Assembly (NCBI RefSeq): GCF_900115345.1
Contig: NZ_FOWC01000009.1
Coordinates: 248,001-312,000, forward strand
Source: Amycolatopsis rubida
GTDB taxonomy: Bacteria; Actinomycetota; Actinomycetes; Mycobacteriales; Pseudonocardiaceae
Direction: 5' to 3'
Length of the DNA: 64,000 bases
Below the pieces are notes generated by a model that had not been told where the DNA came from, made no database searches, and saw only the letters and a program-made list of their open reading frames with translations. Within the stretch, counting starts at the first letter, position 1. Every line of letters begins with the position of its first letter. Shown piece after piece: positions 37,921-47,063 of this stretch. Both the position numbers and the translations under genes were made by a program.

Positions 37921-40900
37921 ACCTGCCGGACCTCGTCGAGGCACTTGGTGTCCACCAGACGGGCGTCCTGCCATCGCCACAAGAACTGGCGAGCCTGATC
38001 GCCGACGTCGAAATAAGGGCCTTCCGCGGAGACTTCGCCGTTGACGAGAACCTCGAACGTGCTGCGTGGTACCTCCACGCGGTTGCGTCGGCATCGGAAG
38101 CCGCCGAGTTGTATACGCCGGCACGACAACGTCGAGCTTTTGCCGTAAGCGCACACGTCTTCGACTTGACCTTGGCAGACCCCCGCCATGATGCACGCCA
38201 ACGCCTGAACCTTGCCTTCGGCGCACAAGTCGGCTACCGACGCGCTGACCTCGACCCGAACGCCACGGCGGTATACCGCCGTGTCTCGGACCTCCTCGTC
38301 GACACCACACCACTAGTCGATCACGCTGACACACTGGCGGTCGAGGCCGGCGTTGCCTTCCTCGGCCTCGACACGAGGTTCCTGTTCCCCCTACTTCGCA
38401 GTTGGCGACGCCAACTCACCGAACTCGCCACAACAGTCGAGCTCGACGACCTCCAGTCGACGATGTTTGGTCCAGCACAACAGATCGTGCGCGCCGTGTG
38501 GTCGCTGCTCCGGTTCTTAGCATTCGGCACCGCCCGCCAGCTGCCAGTAGCGCGAGCGGCGCTGGTGTCCGTCCTGGACGGTACTGCGGGAACCGGAGAC
38601 CTCGACGCCCGCTGGGTAGCCGCACACCTCTTGTCGATCGCCGATGGCCTTGAATCTGGCAGCCTCTACTCGATCCTTCCCCCTGGAACCCCGAGCGCCG
38701 TGGCGCAGGCGTTTTGCCTTGCTGACCCGCCGGTCTTGACTCTGTGGCCACCTCAAAGAGAACTGCTTGAGCGGCCAGGAATGAACCCTTTGGACCCAGC
38801 CACGCGCCGGCTGCTCTTGTCAGTACCTACCAGTGCAGGGAAGACGTTGCTCGCGCAGCTGATCATCTGCACTCACATCGCGACGCAGCCGGGGGGAGTC
38901 TGCTATGTCACCCCGTTGCGCAGCCTTGGACGGGAGATGCGAAAAGCGCTGTCGGGACGGCTTCGGGTACTCAACCGCGAGTTGAGTGACGACAGCGACC
39001 TGTTCGACATCTTGTCGTTCTCGCAAGACCCCGCCGACGTCGAGGTTACGACACCCGAACGACTGATGCACCTGCTGCGTCATGACGCCGACGCTGTCAT
39101 GCAACGCTTTTCCTTGTTCGTCATCGATGAAGCGCACCTACTGGCGCAACCAGGGCGAGGGTTCACGGTAGAAGGACTGCTCGCTTACCTCATGGCGGCG
39201 GACGAGAACCCGCGGATTGTGCTTCTCTCCGGCGTACTCGGAAATGCTGCCTCGCTCGCGTCCTGGCTTGACTCTGAGCGTCCAGAAGTATTGTTTACGT
39301 CTGATTGGCGGGGACCCCGCCGTCTCCATGCGCTACTCAACACCTTGCCAGTCTGGGACTCCGCGGTGCGGAGTCTCCGAAAGTCGGCACAGTACCCAAC
39401 GCGGGTCACTGTGCCACAGGTGGCGCAGCTACGTCTTCGTCCTGCCGAGGCGGGGCCGGTCACGACACTTACTACAAGCCCTCAACAGCCGCTGGGTGAG
39501 TTGATTCTCAAGGAAACATCGACTGGAGTCAGGAGTAAGGATGGCGGCACGCCTGGGTACAAGATCTTCGCCGCGGCAGCTTCCATACTGACGCACGCGG
39601 GCAGTCTATTGATGATCGTGTCGTCGCGAACCATGGCGCGTGACGCTGCCAAATCCTTGGCAGATCACCTACCGCTGCGTGAAGTCGCGCGTGAGCTCGT
39701 CGAATTTCTCCGTGAGCGGCTCGGCGACCAGCACCCGCTGATTGCGTGTGCCGAACACGGCGTCGCATACCACCATGCCGGCCTGCCCGTCGACGTTCTC
39801 GACGCGATCGAGGAGGCAGTCCGAACCGAGGTCCTATTGGCGATCGTTTCTACGAGCACGCTGACCGACGGGGTAAACCTGCCGGTTCGGACAGTCGTGA
39901 TCGCCGAAACTCGGTTTGAAGGTCAACACCCTGGCGCTCAACTCGGAGCCGCGCGGCTTATGAACGCCATCGGGCGAGCTGGACGGGCCGGCCGTGAGTC
40001 CGAAGGCTGGATCGTGCTCGCGCTACAGAAGCGCTCCGAACTCAAGGATTTTGATGAGCTTCGCCCGAATGACGAGGCGCTGGAAGCCCGCTCCACTCTT
40101 TTGGCAGACGAGTCGCTGACAGCCCTTGCCGATGCAGAGGAGCTCATCGCCACTACGGCTGACGCGGTCTTCCAACTTGCGCCGGACACAGTCGCGTCCG
40201 ACTTCGTCTCGTATACATGGTTTGTCCTAACGACGCTGCAGCCACTGTGGACGGTCTTCGACGATCCCATCCAGATGGACATCGTCCTCGACAAACTACT
40301 GGCATTTCAGCAGATGGACCCGGCGCTTCGGCAACGCTGGCTGCGGCTGGCCGAACAGGTTCGAGCCACTTATGAACGTGCAAGCCCAGCGCAGCGACGG
40401 CGTTGGACAGCTGCCGGAACCTCGCTCGGTACCGCGGCGCGGCTAGATGCTATAGCCGGTCGGGTAGTTGGTGCTGTTGCCGCACGGGAATATGAGCTTC
40501 GCCAACAGGGCGTTGCTATCCCTGATGACGCATGGTACTGGCCACTCAACGAGACTATTCTACTGTTGTCAGAACAACAAGTACTCACATTACTGTTGGC
40601 ACAACCAGAAGCCGACAACTGCTGGAAGTTCTGGTCGACGAGGGCTAAGGGAACCAAGAACCTAATCGATGTGTCCATCGTAGATGGATTGACCGGCTGG
40701 ATAGACGGCCTTGACGTTCCTGCTCTTGCCGAACGGATCCTTCCCGGTCTTGCCGTCGAGTGGCAGTTGGAACAGACTGTCGACGCCATCAGCTCAACAT
40801 TCGAACACTATTTGGCTTGGACTGTCGGCGTGCTCGTCGAGCAAGTCAACGCCGGCCTTGAGGAAGCCGGGCTTGTAAGCCGCCTTCGGCCCGACACCGC

Positions 40901-41417
40901 ATGGTGCATCCGACACGGGGTCAACACACCGCACGCTCTGGCGTTGCTCAACGAAGGAGTGCGTTCTCGTCGATTGGCACATGCCGTCGGGAGCGAGGCG
41001 CAGCGCCAAGGTGTCGAGGTTGAAGACGTACGGTCATGGCTCGCGAGCCTCCATATCCGAGGCTGGCGGAGCACATTTGACGCGGTGGCACGCGAGATCC
41101 TCGATCTCTTGCAGTTCATCCGGGCTCGTCGAAACAATGTGCTGCGATCTCTGCTTGAGACAGGACGCGCCCAAGTGACACTTCGCAGTGAGCTTGCAAT
41201 TGCTTATCAGGTGCCGGAGATCGTCTATATTTCGACAACGACCGATGCACCCTCCGAACTGCAGATCGTCAGCGACTCCGGCCTAGCGGTCGCAGTTGTC
41301 GATGTCGATTTACATGCAGATGTCGATGCTGTCCTAGCGAGCGGGCTTGACATCGTCATAACCATGCAAGGCCACGACTTGCACTTCGTGGCTCCCGAAA
41401 TCGTCGGTTCCGACTAG
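37905..41417 (+). CDS. Ski2-like DEAH helicase, HamB-like
   Basis: 1170 residues, starting inside the nuclease gene. Helicase motifs: WPPQRELL (Q-motif-like, near 281), SVPTSAGKTLLAQL (motif I, 306-320), YVTPLRSLGREM (Ia), TTPERLMHLL (Ib), FVIDEAHLL (DEAH, 408-411), LLSGVLGN (III), YHHAGLP (IV), STLTDGVNLPVRTVVI (V) and MNAIGRAGRAGRESEG (VI, near 686). This is the Ski2-like subfamily. About 280 N-terminal and 480 C-terminal residues have no domain I recognise. Together with the upstream nuclease it forms the core of a Hachiman-like system, where the helicase is thought to sense abnormal DNA and license the nuclease. Confidence 0.82.
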   Translation: MERALNLPDLVEALGVHQTGVLPSPQELASLIADVEIRAFRGDFAVDENLERAAWYLHAVASASEAAELYTPARQRRAFAVSAHVFDLTLADPRHDARQRLNLAFGAQVGYRRADLDPNATAVYRRVSDLLVDTTPLVDHADTLAVEAGVAFLGLDTRFLFPLLRSWRRQLTELATTVELDDLQSTMFGPAQQIVRAVWSLLRFLAFGTARQLPVARAALVSVLDGTAGTGDLDARWVAAHLLSIADGLESGSLYSILPPGTPSAVAQAFCLADPPVLTLWPPQRELLERPGMNPLDPATRRLLLSVPTSAGKTLLAQLIICTHIATQPGGVCYVTPLRSLGREMRKALSGRLRVLNRELSDDSDLFDILSFSQDPADVEVTTPERLMHLLRHDADAVMQRFSLFVIDEAHLLAQPGRGFTVEGLLAYLMAADENPRIVLLSGVLGNAASLASWLDSERPEVLFTSDWRGPRRLHALLNTLPVWDSAVRSLRKSAQYPTRVTVPQVAQLRLRPAEAGPVTTLTTSPQQPLGELILKETSTGVRSKDGGTPGYKIFAAAASILTHAGSLLMIVSSRTMARDAAKSLADHLPLREVARELVEFLRERLGDQHPLIACAEHGVAYHHAGLPVDVLDAIEEAVRTEVLLAIVSTSTLTDGVNLPVRTVVIAETRFEGQHPGAQLGAARLMNAIGRAGRAGRESEGWIVLALQKRSELKDFDELRPNDEALEARSTLLADESLTALADAEELIATTADAVFQLAPDTVASDFVSYTWFVLTTLQPLWTVFDDPIQMDIVLDKLLAFQQMDPALRQRWLRLAEQVRATYERASPAQRRRWTAAGTSLGTAARLDAIAGRVVGAVAAREYELRQQGVAIPDDAWYWPLNETILLLSEQQVLTLLLAQPEADNCWKFWSTRAKGTKNLIDVSIVDGLTGWIDGLDVPALAERILPGLAVEWQLEQTVDAISSTFEHYLAWTVGVLVEQVNAGLEEAGLVSRLRPDTAWCIRHGVNTPHALALLNEGVRSRRLAHAVGSEAQRQGVEVEDVRSWLASLHIRGWRSTFDAVAREILDLLQFIRARRNNVLRSLLETGRAQVTLRSELAIAYQVPEIVYISTTTDAPSELQIVSDSGLAVAVVDVDLHADVDAVLASGLDIVITMQGHDLHFVAPEIVGSD

Positions 41418-41760
41418 TGAGCGAGGAGGTCAAGCGTTGGACCCTCAAGAACGCGGCGAAGATCAACTGGTTCCTAGGGGCGACCGAAGACGGCTGACTG
41501 CGGTGACGACGTCTGCAGGTCGACGGTCGGTACTGTTCGAAGTTCACGGCTTCGGGCACGACGAATCCTCCGTTTGCCTGCCAGCTCGGCGGAATCGGCA
41601 TCTTCCACCGAAGGTGGCTCACGATGGTCAGTTACGACGGTGCACGATGAGGTCATGGTGAAGACGGTGTACCTGTCGGGTCAGGCGAAACCGGTCGTAT
41701 TGACGCGGCCATCTGGGTCCGATGCCGTGTTCGCTCGTCCGCGCAGCGCTGGGGTCTGAG
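41418..41760. other. Intergenic stretch with only minor open frames
   Basis: No convincing gene. A GTG at 41417 overlaps the helicase stop and would give 26 codons (EEVKRWTLKNAAKINWF...), possibly a degraded start of a lost gene. A 34-codon frame from ATG 41655 (MVKTVYLSGQAKPVV...) ends 1 nt before the AbiJ-like gene and may be a leader. I see no terminator-like hairpin here. Confidence 0.5.
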
Positions 41761-43155
41761 ATGGCAGCCGACCCGATTGAGGCGAATATCGACGCCCGCG
41801 AGTTAACCAGAGAGCTCGTGTCAGGTCTGCACCATCTTCGGCACGTCGACCTGGACAAAGCGGGTACAGCGTTGGGTTTGGTCATACCACCGGAGCATCC
41901 GGACCCGTCACAGGTCGGCGAGGGGAAGCCGTTGTCCAAACGGCAGCGGCTCGACATGGCGTTCGACGCCATTGCACCGAGTGATTACGAGGCCGTGTGT
42001 GCCAGCTTCCTCAAGCATGGTGATCTAACGATCGAACTGAGCAACCGAGTCGAGGACCTGCTTTGGTCACGCGAAAACTGGCCGCAGATTACCGCCCGGA
42101 CACGCCGTGAAGTCGCCGAAGCGCTGGACGCGTTCGATGCGATCTGGTTGGAGGCGGACGGACTTCTCAACCTGGTCAAGCGGCACTGGGTGTTGCCCTC
42201 ACCCGAGTGGTCGTTCGAGCCCACGGACCCGTATGAGCCGGTCGTGCGGCACATGTTCCGCTTCCCGGGCGACTGGACAACGCTGCAGTTCTTCAAGGAG
42301 ATCGGTGCTCTAAACGGTGGAGATCGCCGGTTCGTGCTGTTCCTGGAAGGGCTGTTGTCTGCGTCGGTGAACCCGAGGGAGGCACGACAGCGGGAGATGG
42401 TCGCAGCCATCTCGCCGATCCTTGCCCGCGCGGGCCTGAAGGTTACGGAGTCCGGCACGAATGACGGCTACCCGACCTTCACGATCGTTGCGCTGGGAAC
42501 CCGACCTCGGCCAGCCCAACTTATCCTCTTTGCCGGTCGGCACGGTAAGCCTGCGCTGCGGCTGCGCGACGTGCTTGATCAGAGCATCGAGATATTGACT
42601 GGGGATGACGCCGTACTCACCTACGACGTCCCCGTCGGCGATCGCGGCCTGACCTGGCGAGACGTAGAGTCATGGTGGTCGCACCGCAAGGGCATCCCCG
42701 CCGACCAGGCGAAGCTTGAGCTTTGGCGACGGCTAGTGACAGTTTGTGCCGATGCGTCACCAGCTCAGCACGCGCTACTCGTTGCATACTACGACTACGC
42801 GAAGGACCACGACCCGCTGTTCGCGCTGTTACCGGAGGTTTGGTTGCATTGGGATCCAATCTCGCGGAGACAGCGCGGCGAGGACGCCTTCCTGAACCAA
42901 CGCATGGACTTCCTGATGTTGTTGCCTGGGCTCAGGCGAGTCGTGCTTGAAGTCGATGGGGAACAGCACTACGCGACCCCCTCCCGGCAACCGAGCCCTC
43001 GTATCTACAGCGAGACCACCCGCGGCGATCGCGACCTTCGCCTGGCCGGATACGAGGTCTACCGCTTCAGCGGCTACGAACTCAGCGAAGACCGCGCCAC
43101 TAAGACCGTCTCAGACTTCTTCGACCGGCTCCTAGCTGGGTCATATCGGGCGTAA
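41761..43155 (+). CDS. AbiJ-like protein with C-terminal EVDG nuclease domain
   Basis: 464 residues from ATG 41761 (MAADPIEANIDAREL). The middle part (VRHMFRFPGDWTTLQFFKEIGALNGGDRRFVLFLEGLLSASVNPREARQREMVAAISPILARAGL) resembles the AbiJ N-terminal-domain family seen in abortive-infection proteins. The C-terminus reads NQRMDFLMLLPGLRRVVLEVDGEQHY followed by GDRDLRLAGYEVYRFSG: an Asp, then ExDG, as in Vsr/DUF559-type endonucleases. It follows the Hachiman-like pair on the same strand and may be a third component or a separate defence gene. Confidence 0.7.
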   Translation: MAADPIEANIDARELTRELVSGLHHLRHVDLDKAGTALGLVIPPEHPDPSQVGEGKPLSKRQRLDMAFDAIAPSDYEAVCASFLKHGDLTIELSNRVEDLLWSRENWPQITARTRREVAEALDAFDAIWLEADGLLNLVKRHWVLPSPEWSFEPTDPYEPVVRHMFRFPGDWTTLQFFKEIGALNGGDRRFVLFLEGLLSASVNPREARQREMVAAISPILARAGLKVTESGTNDGYPTFTIVALGTRPRPAQLILFAGRHGKPALRLRDVLDQSIEILTGDDAVLTYDVPVGDRGLTWRDVESWWSHRKGIPADQAKLELWRRLVTVCADASPAQHALLVAYYDYAKDHDPLFALLPEVWLHWDPISRRQRGEDAFLNQRMDFLMLLPGLRRVVLEVDGEQHYATPSRQPSPRIYSETTRGDRDLRLAGYEVYRFSGYELSEDRATKTVSDFFDRLLAGSYRA

Positions 43156-43324
43156 ACGACCAGTTCGAGTACGTTTGGCCGCCGTCCGGCGCGACGACCG
43201 GTCACAGCAATACCTCAGCGGTGATCGGCACAGATTCGGCCCGCCGAGGGTCCAGCGTGTCCACAACGAGTCAGGAGCGACATCGGCAGCGTCATTGCAT
43301 CCGATATACGGCTCGCCCAGCGAC

Positions 43325-44581
43325 TCAGGTCCCGTCGAAGTACACCTCCGCGGTTCGGCGGATCTGTGCCAGCCGCTTCGAAATGGCGCTGTGGTTGGCG
43401 TAGCCGAGAACCTCGGCGATCTCGGTTTTCTTAGTCATGCCACTGTTGAGCAGCACCACGATCTGCTGGTTACGCGCATCCATGAGCGCGAGGAAGTCGT
43501 TGGTGACCAGATTGCCCAACACCTCGCTCTCCGGCCCTTGGACCGGGATCGTGTCGGTCAACTCGACGAGCTTCACCGTGACCTTGCGTCGCTTGCCGTG
43601 CAGCTTGCGTTCGAAGTCTTCGCGTGCATACGACCACTGGCTGGAGAAGTCGTCCTCTACGCGGTGGGAACGGACGGCGTCCAGGATGCCGCGGAGTTGG
43701 CCGGTCCGGTCGGCGGCATCCACGGTCTCAACCACGGCGTCTTGGGCGTCATCCTCACCGAACCACACAGGCCCGCCCATCCGCGGATTGCCGGCGATAG
43801 CTCCGGCGAGCACGCTCTCGTCCTCCAAGGTGACCGGGCTGGGGGTCTTGCCCTTGTCGACCTCGGGGAAGTCCCTCAGCCGGTCCTGGATCGTCGCGGT
43901 GACCGCGGGCACCCAGAAGTCGAGGTTGTGGGCCAGCAGCCGGATCGGGTCGTCGGCCGAGAACGCCTTCATCTTCGACCCGGACATCAGGTGCGGCCAG
44001 ACCGTCCACGCCCAGGCGTGGGCCAGCCGGGCTTCGAAGTCGGTCGGGAGGAAGTCGTCGATGCCTGCCCAGTCAGCCATGAACGGCCATTGGCCACCAC
44101 GCAACAGCGGGAGTCCGAACATGTCCAGGACGCGCTTGGGCAGCAGGTGGAAGAGCGGCGCGTACTCGAAGTACCGGGCGCGTGTCCGAGGCACGAACGT
44201 GACGTTGACGTCGCCGAGGTCTGCGATCTTCGCCATCGGTTTGGGCAGGTCGTCCATGTCGAAGAAGCGTCGCCGGAACTGGGCTGACTCCCACAGCATG
44301 TTCCACTGCCCGACCGCTCCGACCAGCTCCATGTCCGATCGGGCCATCGGGAGCGCCACGTACTCGGGCGGAGCGGGTTCCAGCGGACGGAGCACGCCAT
44401 TGAACAGGAAGCCGGCCGACATGTTCTTCAGGCTTGGAAACTCTTCCGGGGTTGCCTTCCCATCGGGAAGGAACACGCCGTCGCGGCGCCATTCCAGGAT
44501 CTCGGCCGCGGTTGGCTCGCGCTCATCGCTCACCCGGTCCTCCGCGTGCCGTTGTGCTGGCCGTTCGTCGATCTGCGTCAT
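43325..44581 (-). CDS. Hypothetical protein with C-terminal helix-turn-helix
   Basis: About 418 residues from ATG 44581 (MTQIDERPAQ); the in-frame upstream extension to 44791 looks non-coding. The middle region is rich in aromatic and acidic residues (LFHLLPKRVLDMFGLPLLRGGQWPFMADWAGIDDFLP). The C-terminal MTKKTEIAEVLGYANHSAISKRLAQIRRTAEVYFD is a likely HTH. I do not know the family. It belongs with the minus-strand DUF2637 and HTH genes to its right, which look like part of an actinomycete integrative element. Confidence 0.65.
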   Translation of the reverse strand: MTQIDERPAQRHAEDRVSDEREPTAAEILEWRRDGVFLPDGKATPEEFPSLKNMSAGFLFNGVLRPLEPAPPEYVALPMARSDMELVGAVGQWNMLWESAQFRRRFFDMDDLPKPMAKIADLGDVNVTFVPRTRARYFEYAPLFHLLPKRVLDMFGLPLLRGGQWPFMADWAGIDDFLPTDFEARLAHAWAWTVWPHLMSGSKMKAFSADDPIRLLAHNLDFWVPAVTATIQDRLRDFPEVDKGKTPSPVTLEDESVLAGAIAGNPRMGGPVWFGEDDAQDAVVETVDAADRTGQLRGILDAVRSHRVEDDFSSQWSYAREDFERKLHGKRRKVTVKLVELTDTIPVQGPESEVLGNLVTNDFLALMDARNQQIVVLLNSGMTKKTEIAEVLGYANHSAISKRLAQIRRTAEVYFDGT

Positions 44582-44741
44582 ACCTACATCACGACAGTCT
44601 GCGCCGGATCCGTTCCGACCGCCGCGACAGTCACTGAGCGTTAGACCTTGCTTCACCTTCGACACTTTCGTGGTCCTCTGCTCCGTCTGGCGGCCCGCTG
44701 CCGAACGTCTTGAAGACCGTGGCCCGAGCGGACGGGAAGAG

Positions 44742-44984
44742 TCAGCGTCGCCCTGGAGAATGAGTGAGCCGAGGGCGACGGCGGCCACCAAAGCACGGAC
44801 GACGCAACTCCGTCGTCCCGAACCGGCGGGACTGGGTGGGAGGACGCACCGCGGGCGTCACAACTGAGTCGGCATGGAGCACGAGCGCGACCTCCAACTC
44901 AAGCATGGTCGGCGCTGGAACGCTGTCGATGTCCTCACACCAGGCAGCCAGCAATCCAGCGAGCTCGTCGTCCTCACCACCCAC
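44742..44984 (-). CDS. Possible small hypothetical protein
   Basis: 80 codons from ATG 44984. The first half (MGGEDDELAGLLAAWCEDIDSVPAPTMLELEVALVLHADS) is plausible protein; the second half is Arg-rich and may be read-through of non-coding sequence. It lies 70 nt after the DUF2637 gene. Low confidence. The rest of 44582-45054 shows nothing else. Confidence 0.35.
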   Translation of the reverse strand: MGGEDDELAGLLAAWCEDIDSVPAPTMLELEVALVLHADSVVTPAVRPPTQSRRFGTTELRRPCFGGRRRPRLTHSPGRR

Positions 44985-45054
44985 GCCATCACCTCACCCG
45001 TTCGGTTATCACCAAGCGTCGTACCTGCTCGACCTGGCGTTACGCTTGCCACCG

Positions 45055-45858
45055 CTAGGCCACGAGCATCGCTCTCGCATGCGTCTCATCCGCCACGTCA
45101 CTCTCGGCTCGCTGGGCCCCGACCTGCTCGTCGAACTCGGCCCGGACGGTCTTGACGAGGTGACGGGCCCGAGCAGCCCCCACCCCGAGCCGGACGCGCA
45201 AGGTGTCGGCGGATATCGGCTTCTGGTGAGCCGCACGATGAGCGGCGTCCTCGCGCCGCGCCTGAGCCAAGAGCGCCTCCGGCGTGCGCTCAACGGCTGC
45301 TTTCTCTCGACCTTGCTGCAGAACGTCTTCGTCAGGTTGCGCCTGCGTCTCCGGCGCACCGTCATTCGAAGGCACATCGGCAGCCGACTCCGACCGCTCG
45401 ACCTCGCGTGCGACTGGCGTACGACTTGTTGCGCCGATCGCTTGCAACAGGCCAGGGCCGACCTCGGACCATCCGATCAGGAGGAGCGGCCCTACCGCGT
45501 CGAACGCCGCCTTACCGAATTCGCTCGCGACGAGAGGCTCTGCCACGTTCAGCGCGAGCGTGACCACGCTGGCGAAGATCAGCAGTCGACGCGCTGGCCG
45601 TAGCACCTCCAAGGATGCACCGGTGAGAGCCAGATGCCGGGTGCCGAGCAGAAGCCCGAGGATCGAAAGGTCAACCGCGGGAGCCACGAGCGGAGCGACC
45701 CAAGTGGGCACGCCGAGCCGCAGCGCGAGGTTGAGGACGTTGCCGAAGCCGAAGAGGAAAGTGAGTCCAACGACGACGCCCATGATCACGGTGACGGCCT
45801 GTACGACGGAGGCCCCGTCCGAAGCAGGTCGCGTCGACACAGCTGCACGCCTGGTCAT
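45055..45858 (-). CDS. DUF2637 membrane protein
   Basis: 267 residues. Four hydrophobic segments in the first 130 residues (VVQAVTVIMGVVVGLTFLFGF, LVAPAVDLSILGLLLGT, LLIFASVVTLALNVAEPLVAS, FDAVGPLLLIGWSEVGPGLL) match DUF2637 proteins of actinomycete plasmids and integrative conjugative elements (SpdB neighbourhood). The acidic/polar C-terminus (PNDGAPETQAQPDED...) leads to a small helical DNA-binding-like end (ISADTLRVRLGVGAARARHLVKTVR). Its start overlaps the HTH gene's stop by 4 nt. Confidence 0.8.
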   Translation of the reverse strand: MTRRAAVSTRPASDGASVVQAVTVIMGVVVGLTFLFGFGNVLNLALRLGVPTWVAPLVAPAVDLSILGLLLGTRHLALTGASLEVLRPARRLLIFASVVTLALNVAEPLVASEFGKAAFDAVGPLLLIGWSEVGPGLLQAIGATSRTPVAREVERSESAADVPSNDGAPETQAQPDEDVLQQGREKAAVERTPEALLAQARREDAAHRAAHQKPISADTLRVRLGVGAARARHLVKTVRAEFDEQVGAQRAESDVADETHARAMLVA

Positions 45859-46313
45859 CGAGCACCACCTGCTTCGACGCGTGGACGCCCATGGGTGTCT
45901 CGGGTGGGGATGCCGCGTTCGCGCAGCTTGTTCAGCACGGTGGTGTGGTTGACGCCGAGGTGGTCGCCGACTCGGGCCAGGGACCAGCCAAGGTTGTAGA
46001 GGTGGATGGCGTCGTCGACCTGGTCGGGCGTGAGGCCGCGGCGGCGCATCGGCACGCCGCGCCGGTGAAGGATGGTGCTGACCGTCCGCCGCTCGATGCC
46101 GAACCGGTCACCGAGCTCGTACACCGTCGCGCCGGACCGGTAGCCGGCGATCAGCTGCTCGACCTGCTCGGGGCCGAGTTGCCGGGCGCGGCCGGGGCTG
46201 TCGCGCTTCATCGACGGTGGCTCGGGTGTATCGAGGCTGGGAAGCTTCTCACGGAGCTCTTCCAGTGCCCTGAACTGGTCTTTTATGTTCGAGTAAGGTC
46301 CCCTAACCTCCAC
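45855..46313 (-). CDS. Helix-turn-helix protein of resolvase-C-terminal type
   Basis: 152 residues. Two successive Hin-type helix-turn-helix units are visible: LGPEQVEQLIAGYRSGATVYELGDRFGIERRTVSTILHRRGVPMR and LTPDQVDDAIHLYNLGWSLARVGDHLGVNHTTVLNKLRERGIPTR. This doubled HTH without a catalytic domain is common in actinomycete integrative elements upstream of DUF2637. Probably a DNA-binding regulator of the element. It is followed by the DUF2637 gene with an ATGA overlap. Confidence 0.82.
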   Translation of the reverse strand: MEVRGPYSNIKDQFRALEELREKLPSLDTPEPPSMKRDSPGRARQLGPEQVEQLIAGYRSGATVYELGDRFGIERRTVSTILHRRGVPMRRRGLTPDQVDDAIHLYNLGWSLARVGDHLGVNHTTVLNKLRERGIPTRDTHGRPRVEAGGAR

Positions 46314-46323
46314 CGCAAGTCAG

Positions 46324-46357
46324 AGGCCCTTTCCGGGAAATCGGGAAGAGCCTTTTT
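46324..46357 (+). terminator. Intrinsic terminator-like hairpin with T-run
   Basis: AGGCCCTTTCC, GGAAATC, then GGGAAGAGCCTTTTT: an imperfect 11-bp stem followed by five T on the plus strand. It has the classic rho-independent form, unusual for this GC-rich window, and lies just outside the start of the HTH gene, at the edge of the decayed region. No plus-strand gene now ends here, so it may be left over from a lost gene. Confidence 0.45.
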
Positions 46358-46474
46358 CGTGCCTGTACAGCGGCAAAGTACAGCAGTGGTAGTGGGTCGT
46401 GACCTCGCGGACCTGCGGGCGATCATTCTTCTCGAAATGGGTTGTTGGAGAGGACAGGGACAACCTGCGGGCCG

Positions 46475-46757
46475 ATGTCCGGCCTGGGCGCGCGGCCGGT
46501 GCTCAGCGTGCGGCTGGACTCCGGGCTGCTGGACGGGATCGCGCCCGACGCGCCCGGGGCCGGCGTGCTGCGGGAGTTGCCGGGGCTTGGCGCACCGGGT
46601 TGGCGCGGAGGCGATCGTGGATGGCTTGACGACTGCGGAGCGGGCGCGGTTCTGGCTGGACGGGACCGTGCTGGCGCTGGGTGACTACTGCGAGGAGTTC
46701 CGTAGTCCGGAGGAGCTGGCCGTCGCTTTCGGGGACTCCGGTTGGTGGACGGCGTAG
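46475..46757 (+). pseudogene. Frameshifted remnant of a small gene
   Basis: The frame from ATG 46475 (MSGLGARPVLSVRLDSGLLDG..., VLRELPGL) changes near 46590 to another that reads AIVDGLTTAERARFWLDGTVLALGDYCEEFRSPEELAVAFGDSGWWTA and stops at 46757. Both parts have good coding character and join into one plausible protein if one base is added or removed. Function unknown; part of the 46.4-48 kb decayed tract. Confidence 0.5.
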
Positions 46758-46795
46758 GGATTTTCGGTTCCGGCAGCGGGTTGCCGCTGTGCGTC

Positions 46796-46987
46796 ATGGA
46801 GTATTCCGTCCAGATCGTCGACAACCATCGCGGAAGCGAGAGAGCCGCACTGCCCGGAGCGAACTGGGGAGGGCACGGCACCGAGGTTGCCGAAGTACTC
46901 CGGCGCATGCGGGCCTGCGCTTCTGCGGCGCTTGATGCGGAGCGCCGCATCACTGCGATTGTTACCGGTCGCCGGCCAATTTTGTAA
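46796..46987 (+). CDS. Possible small hypothetical protein
   Basis: 63 codons from ATG 46796 (MEYSVQIVDNHRGSERAALPGANWGGHG...) with a helical end (VAEVLRRMRACASAALDAERRITAIV). Composition is like a real protein, but it lies between two frameshifted remnants and may itself be a fragment. Confidence 0.4.
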   Translation: MEYSVQIVDNHRGSERAALPGANWGGHGTEVAEVLRRMRACASAALDAERRITAIVTGRRPIL

Positions 46988-47063
46988 CGTTCGACGATCA
47001 CGAGCCGACCCGGATCGCGACAGAGCGGAGAGGCTGCGCCGTGAGGATGGTCCGGAGGCCCTC

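Noticed and set aside
44742..45054. tRNA gene or attachment site at the right side of the island
   Set aside because: No cloverleaf or T-loop consensus (GGTTCGA...) with matching stems could be built here or elsewhere in the window.
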